A stretch of DNA of 64,000 nucleotides. Origin: Anthoceros angustus (lineage: Eukaryota > Streptophyta > Anthocerotopsida > Anthocerotales > Anthocerotaceae). The stretch lies in NCBI GenBank assembly GCA_010909165.1, contig VJWM01000016.1:372001-436000 (forward strand), in the 5' to 3' direction. Made by a program: the position numbers and the translations under genes. Below, piece by piece: positions 1 to 10,800 of this stretch; within the stretch, counting starts at the first letter, position 1, and every line of letters starts with the position of its first letter. The notes beneath the pieces were generated by a model. It worked only from the letters and a program-made list of their open reading frames with translations, did not search any database and was not told the DNA's origin.

Positions 1-133
1 AGCCATACAATATCTTGACGTAAACAACTGCTACTGCGTACTCCGTCTCTTTCCTTTTTGCATGTATTTTTTCCTTGATTTGACCGCAAGCCGACACCAG
101 ACGTTGAGTTGTACCTTATGTTGGCCTGAGCAG

Positions 134-574
134 CGCATTGCCCCACCGGTGCTCACCTTGCTCGCAGACCTAGATAGTCGGGTACGGTACTACGGGTGTG
201 AAGCAATTTATAACATAGCCAAGGTACGTTCACTGAAGCAGCTTCTGGTCCCCATAGACCCGAGCGAGCATCCGTTTCACCACATCCCAACGCAATTTCC
301 TCGCAGGTGTGCCAAGGAGACTTCCTCATCTATACCAAAGACATCTTCGATGCTCTCTCGAGGCTCTCTGCCGACCCTGACCAATGTGTTCGAAACGCTG
401 CGCAGTTGGTGGACGCCTTCGTGCAGGTGTGCTAGTCAGTCTTTGTGCTGTGGAATAGATGCACACCGTATTCAGATGTGAGACAAGCGGCGGAGGTGAC
501 ACCAAGTGTTGTGGGCTTGTGTGCAGGCCATCGTCAGTACTACTAACCGCCTTGTTTTAGCTCATACTGGATGA
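134..574 (+). pseudogene. VAC14: VAC14 fragment (HEAT-repeat scaffold of the PIKfyve/Fab1 complex), truncated
   Basis: Three short exons read as the N-terminal conserved part of VAC14, the scaffold that holds the Fab1/PIKfyve PtdIns3P 5-kinase and the Fig4 phosphatase on endosomal or vacuolar membranes. Exon 134-223 contains the family block DSRVRYYGCEAIYNIAK. Exon 307-426 gives GDFLIYTKDIFDALSRLSAD followed by RNAAQLVDAF. Exon 527-574 starts AIVSTTN and then leaves the family and stops at 572-574. GT and AG sites flank each exon and the phases fit. A complete plant VAC14 is roughly 700 residues, so most of the C-terminus is missing and the next 1.4 kb contains none of it. The upstream exons would lie left of the window. 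I read it as a truncated pseudogene, or the end of a gene broken by rearrangement. Confidence 0.75.
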
Positions 575-879
575 ACGCGTAGCACAGCAATATTGTGAGC
601 CGCAACGGAGACCACCCTGGTTTCTTTCGTATTCAATTCTCACGAGCGTTGCGTCCACTGGATCTGGAAGACTGTCTAAGTGCTTGAATGCTAGTCCCGG
701 CGTCGTTCTAAGATGTTGCCTCTATAACTAAGGTGTTGCCTGTTGTCCATGAAACAAGCACAGTTTATGTGTCTTGGTCCTCGCTTTCGAAATACCGAGA
801 TGGAAAGATATCGAGGTATGAGCCCATGCTTTCAAGGGCTTTGCGGACACCAGAGCAGGTAGGCAGGTAGGCATTGAGT

Positions 880-1138
880 AGGCTTCCAAGGGCTACAAAG
901 GGGGTCTAAGGAGGTAGAGGCATACTTAAAAGAAGAGTCCTAAACCACACTTTTAAGGGCTACAAAGGGTGTCTAAGGAGGTAGAGGCCCATTAAAAGAA
1001 GAGTCTTAAGCTACGTCTATGGGGCACAAAGGGAGGGTAAGGAGGTAGAGGCCCTCTGAAAAGAAGTGTAGTCTGGTGCCACCAAACTACACTTCCAAGG
1101 GCTAAGTCAAGGAAGTAGGGGGCCACTGAAAAGGAAAG
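880..1138. repeat. Imperfect tandem repeat, about 68-bp period, ~4 copies
   Basis: The block 'aagggctacaaagggg', then 'tctaaggaggtagaggc', then 'aaaagaagagt' recurs about four times with small indels. Copies begin near 883, 951, 1015 and 1092. No reading frame is kept across the copies. It lies just downstream of the broken VAC14 fragment. Confidence 0.8.
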
Positions 1139-1743
1139 TTCAGTCCTTTTTTTTTTTTTCATCTTTAGTTCACACGTGTCAACTTTCGGGTTTATGTGTT
1201 AATGCTTATAAAGTGTCGAGAAAAAAGATATGTTGATGTTGCATACAATTGTTACTGTCATGAGAACTGAATATATATTCTACTATAAGATATGGTGACT
1301 GACTACTGCATATTGCTTCATACTTGTACAAGCTACGGCCTAACTGCCTTGGATAGTTTAACTTGTGTCCGATGAAGTTTGCTGTGAAAAGTTGCCTTAC
1401 TTACAATTATAAGTCTTCATACCTTGTTGTGAGTCTAACCTAGCTTAGGGCTATACACTATAAGAGTGTGAGTGATAACATATATTGGTATCTTGAGCAT
1501 TTTTCTTGGCCTTGCAAATGAAAGAATTAGAAGAAATGTATTAAATCCTACTTAACACCTCTTTGATGAGATTTACTGTATCATTACTCTTTCACACTTT
1601 ACTATTATGATAAGAAATATGGGGTCTCCACTATTGACCTTAGGGAGGGCAACATAACCTTATACTAAGGCCGCATGAGGGGTTGCCAATTCTTGGAAAT
1701 GGGAACACCTAAGATGTTCCATGCCAATCGTCATGCAAGGAGT

Positions 1744-1774
1744 GTTTAACTGTAAATTCTATTTACAGTTAAAC
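1744..1774. repeat. Perfect 14-bp inverted repeat with 3-nt loop
   Basis: gtttaactgtaaat at 1744-1757 is the exact reverse complement of 1761-1774, separated by tct. It lies in AT-rich spacer with no adjacent gene, and could be a remnant of a small DNA element or a cruciform-forming site. Confidence 0.8.
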
Positions 1775-2057
1775 ATGTAAATATAAATATACATTATGAA
1801 TTTATATGAATTAAAATTTAAATAATCACCGTAAAAAATGGCGAACAACACATGGAGGCCAAGGGCCTAGGTAGGGAGAAGCATAAAGAGCTACCTAAGA
1901 TACGGTACTGGGTACTGAAAGAATTATGAGATAAACGCCTCATGCTCAGGGTATATAATCGGACGACTACCTACGTAGGTAGACTCTTTAGAATAGACTC
2001 CGCCTTTAGATAAATCGACAGAAGAAGCGTGCTTTAAGACAGGAGCAGCCAGTAGCC

Positions 2058-2752
2058 ATGAAAGTTCGGCGATCCAGACAAAAAACCGCAAGTTAGGAAA
2101 CGAGAGTAAAACAGGCGTTTATTTCGCCGTAAGAGACCACGAGTTTGCTTCCCGCCTAGCCTTCTGTCTTGACGACCCCGGCCAGTGCAGGCTGGCTCGT
2201 GCCGAACCATCTCCGACATTTTCCCGTTCCTCCTGGTTGCCAAGCGAAGGTGTTTCGCTGTTCTCATGGGCGTGGAAAGCTGCTAATGCTGGGCGCTCCT
2301 GTTCTTGAAGACCGACTTTCTGGCCAGGACGGTTTCCGTAATCACAGGTTGCACCTAGTCTGAATGACTTTGCTTTAGCGCCTTTTTTGAAACCCGGACG
2401 CGGCCTCATCCTGTTGAACATGAGGTTTTTCGCTATTCCATGGGAACCCACCTGCGATTGAGCAGCCCATTTTGGTTATCACGTGGACCCTCGACGTTGT
2501 GTTTCAAGATCTAGTCGGTAAGCGCCTTTCACCCGCCCTCCTGGATTCTTCTCGTCTCTAGCGGCTTTCAACCTTTCGCTGCTGTGGCGTCTGGTGTCAC
2601 CAAACTGGACCCTAGGGTCCAGTGTTTCTGCAGATTCAGTGTTTTCGGTTTCGGCCAGCTTTTTGCGCTCCGCATCTGGGAACTGGTACTAGGCATCTTG
2701 CAGTCGTCCTCGGTCAATAACTTGTTTTTGTCTTTTTTACTCCTGTGCAGCA
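2058..2752 (+). other. Possible 5' leader or first coding exon and intron of the WEE1-like gene
   Basis: The ATG of the long first exon (2753) sits directly after a pyrimidine-rich stretch ending in tgcag at 2750, which looks like a 3' splice site. An ATG at 2058 opens a short basic peptide (MKVRRSRQKTA) that meets a gttagg donor at 2092. Splicing 2091 to 2751 would join in phase to the ATG at 2753. This would add about 12 basic residues, but the evidence is only phase and splice-site appearance. Otherwise the region is a 5' untranslated leader with an intron. Confidence 0.35.
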
Positions 2753-5010
2753 ATGGTGGGAGAGTCGTTGAGCACGTCCGTTCAGTTTGTTCTCAGTAGG
2801 AAAGCAGCTTCACAGTCTTCTGCAGCCCAGCCCGTTCGAGACTTCGCAGATGCGTCCCCAGCTCTGAGCCGGGTTGATGCTGCAGATTGTGGGGAATCTG
2901 CAGACGTATCCAGCACTTGCAGCCCCATGTCACTAGTGGCAGGGATAACCCAAGCAGCAGCTGCAATGGTGATGAGATCCCCAGGGCAAGCTTGTTCCCT
3001 GGTGTTTGAAAACTCTCCTGTCAGTGTTTTTGATGGTAAGGGCTTCGCTGATAGGACATTGGTGGAAAAGCCTGTCTGTTCATTTAGCTTGACGCAATCC
3101 ACCGGTGCAACGTGTCTTCTGACCTCGGGATTTTGCTGTCCTGATATTCTAGGCCCCTCCTTGGACTACCTATCTCCCATTCCATCAGGGAACAGCAAGT
3201 TCGAAGTTGGTAGTGGAGTAAGATTGGATCCTCAGCTGCATGATGCTTCTTCACATGCGAGCCATGCAAGTGTTAGCAGGACCTCACCAACTGACAACGT
3301 TCAGCTGCCATTGAGGGCTGCTGGCCTTCCCCCAATTTCGACTCAGAGAAAGCCCCTTATGTCAGAAGAGTCTGGCGTCTCGGGCTGGCGGAGACAAGTT
3401 CGTAAGGTTAGTGTGCATTCAAGCGTTTTCTGTTTCATCGTTTTCTCTGCACTATTTGAGTACCTGACTTTGGTGTGCAGTGCAGGCTGAGAGTAGATGT
3501 GTCAGTGCGAGTGACAGCATTGGTAGAGGTGATGATGAGGGTGAGGCTGAAGTTCAGGGCAAAGTAGAGATTTCTGTTGGGAGTATTAAAGATGAAGAGA
3601 TCGATGAGCCAGAGTCACCATCCACGCCCTGCTCCACATCGAGGCCTCACATACTAGAGTGTCCTGATGCCCCTTATCTAAGGTTTCAATCTACCTGGCC
3701 ATGGAGACTGAGTAGAGTGTTGCAGTCAATAGAGAGCCTGCGTTGGTAGGTGGTGGCTCTTGGTCGCAGGAACATAGGGGGGGAATAGTCCTTTGATGTT
3801 TGTTTGGGCTTCAGAATCTGTGACGGCGTCTGCCTACAGTCCTTCTAAACGGGTTTCTCTCTGCTACAGCCGAACCAAGGATCTCTCAAGGCAAAGCAGT
3901 CTGAAAGAAACGAAGTTGCTAATGACTACGCACTTGAAAAGAAGTGCTAGCATTTTCATGTTTGACAAACACTTCGAGTTCATTAGAGAAATTGGCCGAG
4001 GCTCCTTCAGCACTGTAAGTACACCTTGATTGCCTCCTTTGCTCAGATAGCTTCAAGCACATCTCATCTCTCGCTCTTGAGCTCTTGAGTGTAGTACGAG
4101 ACTACTTCTGACTTTACTGTGGTGTTGCCTCTCCACAGGTCTATGAAGCAAGGGACAGAAGGGGTGGCTCGCTTTGTGCTGTCAAGATGAGCAAGCGTCA
4201 GTTCCGCAACAGGGAAGACAGGGAGCGGTATTTGAGAGAGATTCAGAGTGTGGCTGATTTGACTGAACATCCGAACGTGGTGAAATACTTCCGGGGCTGG
4301 CAACAGCATTCACACTTCTACGTGCAAATGGAGTTGTGTGAAGGAGGCAACTTGAGGACATATGTAGACTCATTGGAGCAACCTCTTTCAGAGTCTCAGG
4401 TATAGATGTTGCCGTCGTCTACACAGGTTTTGTTTGTGTTGGATTCCTTATCTTGGGATACGAGCTCAAGGCGTTTCTGGAATACAGATATGGGCCTTTA
4501 TCACCCAGGTAGCGTCCGGTCTACATCACATCCATTCGAATGGTCTATTGCATCTTGACATCAAGCCAGAAAATATATTTGTTGACAACGATGGTACGTA
4601 TTCTGAGGGGTTCCTCCTTTATTTCTGGGGGAGGGTACGTTGATCTATTGCTTGGGTCGGTGTACTCAGGATTTGCTCGTCTATGTGCAGAAATCCTGAA
4701 GATCGGAGATTTTGGACTTGCGGTTCCTCGGAGACTGTGGGAGTGGGAGGAAGGCGACGGAGCTTACTTAGCGCCAGAGCTTCTCAAGGAACAGGAACCG
4801 AGCACAGCAGCTGACATGTATAGCTTTGGTGCGATGGTATTTGAATGGGTGACCGGTAGCAGGCTTCCACGTTCGGGGCCTGCTCGAGAGGGCCACCTGG
4901 AGATACCCGATAGCAGGTCTGGCACGCTTGCCGCACTTGTCAAGTCCTTGTTGAGCTCTGATCCCGACAGCAGGCCTAGCGCAACAGATGTGTTAGCTTG
5001 GATTAAATGA
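2753..5010 (+). CDS. WEE1: WEE1-family protein kinase (cell-cycle checkpoint kinase)
   Basis: WEE1 kinases phosphorylate the inhibitory tyrosine of cyclin-dependent kinases in the nucleus and delay mitosis or S phase. Six exons are consistent in phase: 2753-3406, 3486-3745, 3870-4014, 4139-4399, 4488-4593 and 4691-5010, giving 582 codons including stop. The first ~320 residues are Ser/Pro/acid-rich and not recognisable, as is usual for plant WEE1. The kinase domain follows: Gly-loop IGRGSFSTV, beta-3 lysine in CAVKMSK, catalytic loop HLDIKPENI (HLD replaces HRD, as in WEE1/MYT1), DFG in IGDFGLAV, and EGDGAYLAPELL. The EGD segment and the HLD loop separate it from ordinary Ser/Thr kinases. The sequence is divergent from seed-plant WEE1, so a MYT1-like role cannot be excluded. 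The translation start may be further upstream (see 2058-2752). Confidence 0.85.
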
Positions 5011-5831
5011 CAGACCGTCTGCACGGCGCAACTAAGTCACACGGTTACCATAGCCACCGCACATTTTTGTGTACATAGTCTGCCTATACGCTGTTGCTTC
5101 ATGTCGTATCAGGTGTGGAGATGGGCCATTAGGGGGTTTAAAAGATAATGTAATTGGAGAACATGTGACGACTAATTTTTAAATGTGACGATGATAGGAA
5201 TTTTGAGTATATTTATTATAAAGTAATGCCAATGGTATACGAAGCCCTTTTGACAGTTGGCCCATTAGTCATTTTTAAAATTCATTTTGAAAAAATGATT
5301 TTTTAAAAATAATTAGAGTTCGCTCCAAATACCAATATTTGTTTGCTTAGCTACTTTAAAATAATGACTAATGGGTACTTGGGCTGGCCTAGGGGATTGT
5401 TCACCGTCATCCACGTGTAGGTGGGACTTCCCATCTCTATATATATGTATAAAGCCTTCATTCCTCTTTGATCAATGATTTGTTGCAGCAAGACGGACTA
5501 ATAAATCATTTGGTATATGAGACTAACAGCTCTTACGTAGCAAAGTGCTTTGCTTCTTTTTAATTGATTTAATCAATTCATTCTTTTGAGTACACTTAAT
5601 GATCAAGCAACTTTAGGTTTAGGTTGTCAATTTATATTATTTATTTTATATATATCAATTGATTAAATAGTTATACATTTTATAGATTTATAGATTGATA
5701 GATGTACTTCATAATTCTTATTAAATACAGACCTACAAAATAGGAATAGAAGAGGAAGCAGAATACCTAAAGAGAAACTCATACACATGAACCATTTTTA
5801 TAGATAATATTTAGGATAGTATACTATTTAT
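5011..5831. other. AT-rich spacer
   Basis: 3' untranslated region of the WEE1-like gene followed by strongly AT-rich sequence. No coding exon is seen. Base composition shifts sharply at about 5.15 kb and stays AT-rich through the next ORF. Confidence 0.6.
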
Positions 5832-6485
5832 ATGCAAATAGTAGATATTGGATTTGTAATGGAGTTGGTCCATTTGTTTCCAAAGAAAGAAATCAAAGAA
5901 CATACAACTATTTGTGTATTATGCTCAACACTACTTAAACATTATTCATGGATTAGGCTTTCAGAATGTGAACATCCTTGTCATGCACATTGTTTTTTAA
6001 AATACTTGGCGATTCAAGACGTAAATAATGAAACCAAACAAGAACCCAAACATACATGTCCATCAAAAGATTGTGGAAAAGAATTAAAAATACCATATTA
6101 CCATGCAAATATGTACACATCTAGAAATATAGTCAATGAAAACCCACGAGAAATAGGTGAGCATGAAGTATGGCAGACACACTTTCAATTGAAAGGTAAC
6201 AATAAATCATTGTTGTCCAGCTCATCAGAGCAAATAGAAATTAATGAGGGTGCCAGAGAAACAATAAGATTGAATGAGATTTATGAATATCAAAGATACA
6301 TGATAGCCGACCTGAAAAAGGATGACCTTTTGCAAGATACAGTTTTTGATGCAATTGCCTTGCCAAATCAAGAAATATATTGGTTAGACCCTTCTAAAAT
6401 TCCTCCACCCCCTCCACTTCCTAAAAAGAAACCTCCACCAGCTGCTGAAAAAAAGAAAAAGAAAAAGAAAGAAGATGATGAGTGA
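5832..6485 (+). CDS. Intronless RING-H2 zinc-finger protein, 217 aa
   Basis: A single uninterrupted ORF. Residues ~29-82 form a RING-type zinc finger: CVLC, then CEHPCHAHC, then CPSKDC. The metal ligands read C-x2-C ... C-x-H-x2-H-x2-C ... C-x4-C. The last pair is spaced by four residues instead of the usual two, so it is an atypical RING-H2. RING proteins usually act as E3 ubiquitin ligases; no substrate can be inferred. The C-terminus has a proline run (PPPPPLPKKKPPP) and ends in a lysine/acidic tail. Codons are strongly AT-biased (AAA, AAT, ATT), unlike the neighbouring genes. It has no introns and sits in an AT-rich island, which suggests a different origin: mobile element, retrocopy or horizontal or viral capture. 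I do not recognise an orthologue. Confidence 0.6.
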   Translation: MQIVDIGFVMELVHLFPKKEIKEHTTICVLCSTLLKHYSWIRLSECEHPCHAHCFLKYLAIQDVNNETKQEPKHTCPSKDCGKELKIPYYHANMYTSRNIVNENPREIGEHEVWQTHFQLKGNNKSLLSSSSEQIEINEGARETIRLNEIYEYQRYMIADLKKDDLLQDTVFDAIALPNQEIYWLDPSKIPPPPPLPKKKPPPAAEKKKKKKKEDDE

Positions 6486-7847
6486 CAGGTACTACAAATA
6501 ATGGGGAATTATTATGAGTTATAAATCACAATAGCTTACTTAAAGTTTAGCCACAAACCTAATCCTTATTTATTTAATTTTAATATATATCTAAAAAATA
6601 AAAATGTACTATAATGATAAATTAAACCTTTAGATTAATTATGTATAATATCCACTTGATGTAACTTGATTTCCCATTCCCCTTGAACTAACTTCTATGG
6701 AGCTTAATGTAGAGTTGCTTAGAATGCGTTGTCTTTGTTTATTAGGTTGTTTATCACAACCTAATAAGTACATAAAGATCATATTCAAATGATTATATTT
6801 TAATATAATATTATATATCTATCTTATTTTTGTCAAAACAGTTCTTCATTGAAATATCCTACACTATCTTATAAAAACTATAAAATGCATAAATACTTAT
6901 AGGTTTGTAAACCAGGTATGCGCAAATTATACACTATGCACAAATTACATATCACTTGATCTTCTTTTTGACAAGTGACATTCTAACCAAAGCCAAGTGA
7001 TCTCTTTGGGAATGGGGTGCAACGGCGCAACTCATCCTCAACTGTGCTTAAAAAATACTCCTGCTTTTTTCCTAGATTTTTAAATCCTCCAGCACTCTCT
7101 GCTTTTTTCCTAGATTTTTAAATCCTCCAGCACTCTCTGCTTTTTTCCTAGATTTTTAAATCCTCCAGCACGCCCTGATTACAAATCTTTTGGGCTGGAT
7201 AGCTGCTAAAATGGGGTGCTTTGCTTAAATGTTTTCTTTAGTAAGTAATGAGTTCTTAGGTCCTAACTAAAGAACTACAAGAACCCCCGCAACATAACTT
7301 TTCAATTTGATGTAAGATAAGAATTAAGACGTGGATCAAGTCTTTCTCATAAGAAGAATTGCTCCACTTTAGAGGTAGCAATTTCCGAAAGCAATAGTGC
7401 TCAATCGAAGTCGGTGAACAAACCTCCACAATTGGATGGTGGACTCCATCCTTAATTTTCAAAATAATGATATATGCAAAGTATCAATTATGTCCTTGGG
7501 GAGATCATTCGGATTTGCCCGATTCTTCACCATTAAAGCTAAAGATCAATCTTTCGCCAGATTCTAAGGGTGCTCAACCCATTCCAGAAACCCGTGAACG
7601 AACCCTCATTTTGACAGTATTTTTCGCTAAGTCCTACAAAAAGTAACTCAAATAGAGACAGACCCAGAGTACGAGGCGTTCCATTGTACCAAACCTAGAG
7701 TAGCCATCCTCCAGTAAAATCTGAACTCATCTGCGTCTCCAGTTCGCTTCTTACTGCTTGGCAAGAAAGAACCTTCAAAAGTCAACAACAGCTTCAAAAA
7801 GTCTCCGAAGTGCAATGGCACCGGGAATGTCCGAATTTGGCTCAACA
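6486..7847. other. AT-rich spacer with a 38-bp tandem triplication
   Basis: No coding exon is visible. It contains the tandem repeat at 7061-7171. The right end is probably the 3' untranslated region of LARP1, which is transcribed leftward from 14.2 kb. Confidence 0.6.
7061..7171. repeat. Tandem repeat, 38-bp unit, ~2.9 copies
   Basis: The unit ctgcttttttcctagatttt continues with taaatcctccagcactct and starts at 7061, 7099 and 7137. The copies are essentially identical, which indicates recent amplification. Confidence 0.9.
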
Positions 7848-10800
7848 TCAAGGGACAGTAACAGAGAGGAGTTGGGAGGACGTTGATGGGGCCGTCAGTG
7901 GTTGGCTACTCTGTGGCTGCTGGCCAGTAATTTTCTCAGACCTCTCCGTGGTACTGCCGGCGTTCTCCTTCACAACCTTGTCTTTGGCTCTCTGAAAATC
8001 CTCAAGCCCCCGAAAATCTTCATTCAACAGCTTCTCTAGCTCTGGACGCTTTTTGTGTTGCCTCCTCCTTTTGTCCTTCCTGTAGAAATGGAAAGCCCTG
8101 ACACGGGAGCACACATTCCAAAAGTGAAAAATTTACCCATGCCAGGTATGTTTTCGAGGGCACGTTTCAAAAGCGACATGGGGCGCCACCTAGCCGCAGA
8201 TGCATTCCACGTACCAGTATTTTTCAAGCCCATACAAGTTCCCCTTCTTGTAAGTTTCCCACGTTAGCTCCTCAAAATCATCGTACAAATCCTCCCTGAA
8301 TTTTTGTTCTAGCCCGTAGCTGTGTACACAACGACCAGTCTTACGTTAGCACAACAATTTTTCTCACAGCTGGGTAGGGTAACAATCATACACGAGGACA
8401 TTTTAGAACCTTGGTCACCTGTAGAATCTGAAGAGGCATTCCATCCCATAGTTGTAGTTTGCTGCGGCGTCTTCCTCAGCAAACTTCCGGAACTCATTGT
8501 ACATAGACCTGTTGAAATTCGTCCGGAGGAAGTATGACCAGAACCGGAAAAGTGTGTTCATCTCCTGCACCAGGAATACGAGGATTCAGACCCGCAGGTA
8601 GGCTCTAAACACCAACAACAACCCACAATCAAAGTTAATGAACTCGTCGGTGGCTGCAACGTGCAACAACAAAAATAGTGCTGACTCACCTCACTACACC
8701 CAATTCCAACTCGTTTCCGATCCAACAGGCAACGCTTGTAGAACTTGTCGTACCTGTCTCCAATTGCCACAGGCATCAGAAGTGCAAACGACACTTCGAC
8801 AGAACATGAATACAATAATTGAGATCCGTCAGATTGGGTTCTTACTTCTGCTGTTTGAATCCATTATCCTCAAGTAAAGCATGGCTGGGATGCTGAAAGT
8901 GTGGAAAAGATTTTGGAATCGATCCCACTGGTGGACTGCTTCCGGGGATAAAGCCACTCAGAGGAGAGGTGCCATAAGGAGAGGAGCCAAGCCGTGCAGA
9001 TGCTGACCCAGTCGCAGAACTGCCACTGTAACAGCTATAAGACGTCAGGGCCCACTTCCTGTCCCCCTCATCCCATTCAAGCGAGAGAGAAAATGAAACT
9101 GCAAAGCTGTACCTGTCAGGAGGGGTAGACCCAAAGAAAAATCCAACTGAATTGCTTGGGGGGCTCTCTGAGATCATCTGGATGCTGGTAGAACTACGAG
9201 CCACCATGTCCCTTGGGGCACTTGGAAACAAACGTTGTTGATGTGCAGAGTGAGCACCAGCACTGGCTTTAGAAATCCCTCTCAATGGCCTTGCAGAAGC
9301 TGGCTTGTCTGAGCCACTGCCACCACTGCTACCAATACTGCCGACAACTGGACGTGCAGAAACTTCACCCCCACTACTAAATGCTCCTGAATCGCTAATG
9401 CCCTGAGTACGGTTTTTACTTGGTTGCATTGCCGACCTGCGCTTTGACCTGCCTAGATTTTCCTCCTGCAAGGACTGTTTCCCACGGAGGAGAAAAAATT
9501 TATGAGAAAGGAATCTGGGAGAAAATTTACCCATGGGCTTCTCACAATCTCAGGTACAAATCAAGTCATGTGCACTTAAGGATGCCTGGTGAAAAAGGAG
9601 AGAAAACCATGACCACCTGCTCATAGAAGTAGAGACCATCGTTGATCACTGCACTCAGCTCATCAGAGATTGCTTTTCGTCCATGATCTCTTCCATCAGG
9701 ACCCTTCCTGTCTGTCTTACTTGGCTTCCGGCTCTGAAGCAGACAAGACCATGAGATGACCAAATTCACGAAAGGTGGAAGCACTGCTACAAATAAGTCA
9801 CCCCATGCTAGAGAAATTGCAGCATCAGGATTAAGGCACAGGAGAAATCTAAACTAGGGCACAGAACAGTCAGTGTCGTTCACCAACCCCAGCGCAGTTT
9901 CCTGGACATTTCACGAGCACTAGGTACAACTTCAGCATTTATTATCAACCAAAAGCCCAAACACCTTGCCAAGGAACGTGAAGGTGGGCAGCACACAAGA
10001 CAAGCTTGGTTTCTGTGAGAAAACTACTCACAAAACAGGAGGTTACAAGTTCATGCTAGTTTGTACACCATTTACGATACCTAGGTGGGCACTTAGGATG
10101 CTATAACAGGCAAATTGCGAAGTCGCCTGCCACTAGTAATTCGCAACATGGTGAGTCGAAGTGATTCACGACATGGTAAGTAGAAAGAAACAAACCATGC
10201 TGGTCTTAAGACATCATTCCTACTACCCCGATGACAGCAACGAGCTTTTTCATTAGAAGATCCCAACTACTTCTATAGAAAGTTAAGGACAACGATGGCT
10301 TTCCTGTCAGGATGGCCTAAATCAACGAAATCCCATGCACTTTGGACTTCCTGATAAATTAACAACGCGCAACCTCTTCCCATGAGAGTTGCCAAAAGTA
10401 CTGGGGAAACCATGAACGCCTTTGCTCTGATGAGAAAAGCAAGGAGAGCATAGACAACGAGGTCCAAACTGCTCTTCCGCAACACCTTCCAAACAAGGGT
10501 CAAGCACATAGAAGAGACCATGCATCCTGTTGTTCTTATGAGGATAAAATAGATCAAAACCCAAACTCCTTTCAGATCCCAGTCAGCCTTAAACCCACTT
10601 CGTGCAACTGCATGCGAAGTTTTTGAAGCCCATGAGTGAGACTTCAAGCAGGCACGAAGAAGAGAAATTCAAACTGGTCTCCCAGATATTCAAAAAAAAA
10701 AGAAAAACCACTCTTCCAGATCCGAGTCAGCCTTCAAGGATATAACCATACTCAACCACTTATGGGCTTATACAAACAACGTCAAAAAGTTGATACAATT

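Larger units (their letters stand above)
575..2057. other. Non-coding spacer with tandem repeat and AT-rich tract
   Basis: No coding exon is visible. The left part holds an imperfect tandem repeat (listed separately). From about 1140 the sequence is AT-rich, with a poly-T run at 1148-1159 and a perfect inverted repeat at 1744-1774. The right end may be promoter or leader of the WEE1-like gene. Confidence 0.6.

Noticed and set aside
7061-7171. Possible CRISPR-like array or regulatory array at the 38-bp tandem repeat
   Set aside because: Repeats are directly adjacent with no unique spacers, in a eukaryotic AT-rich spacer; simple tandem duplication.
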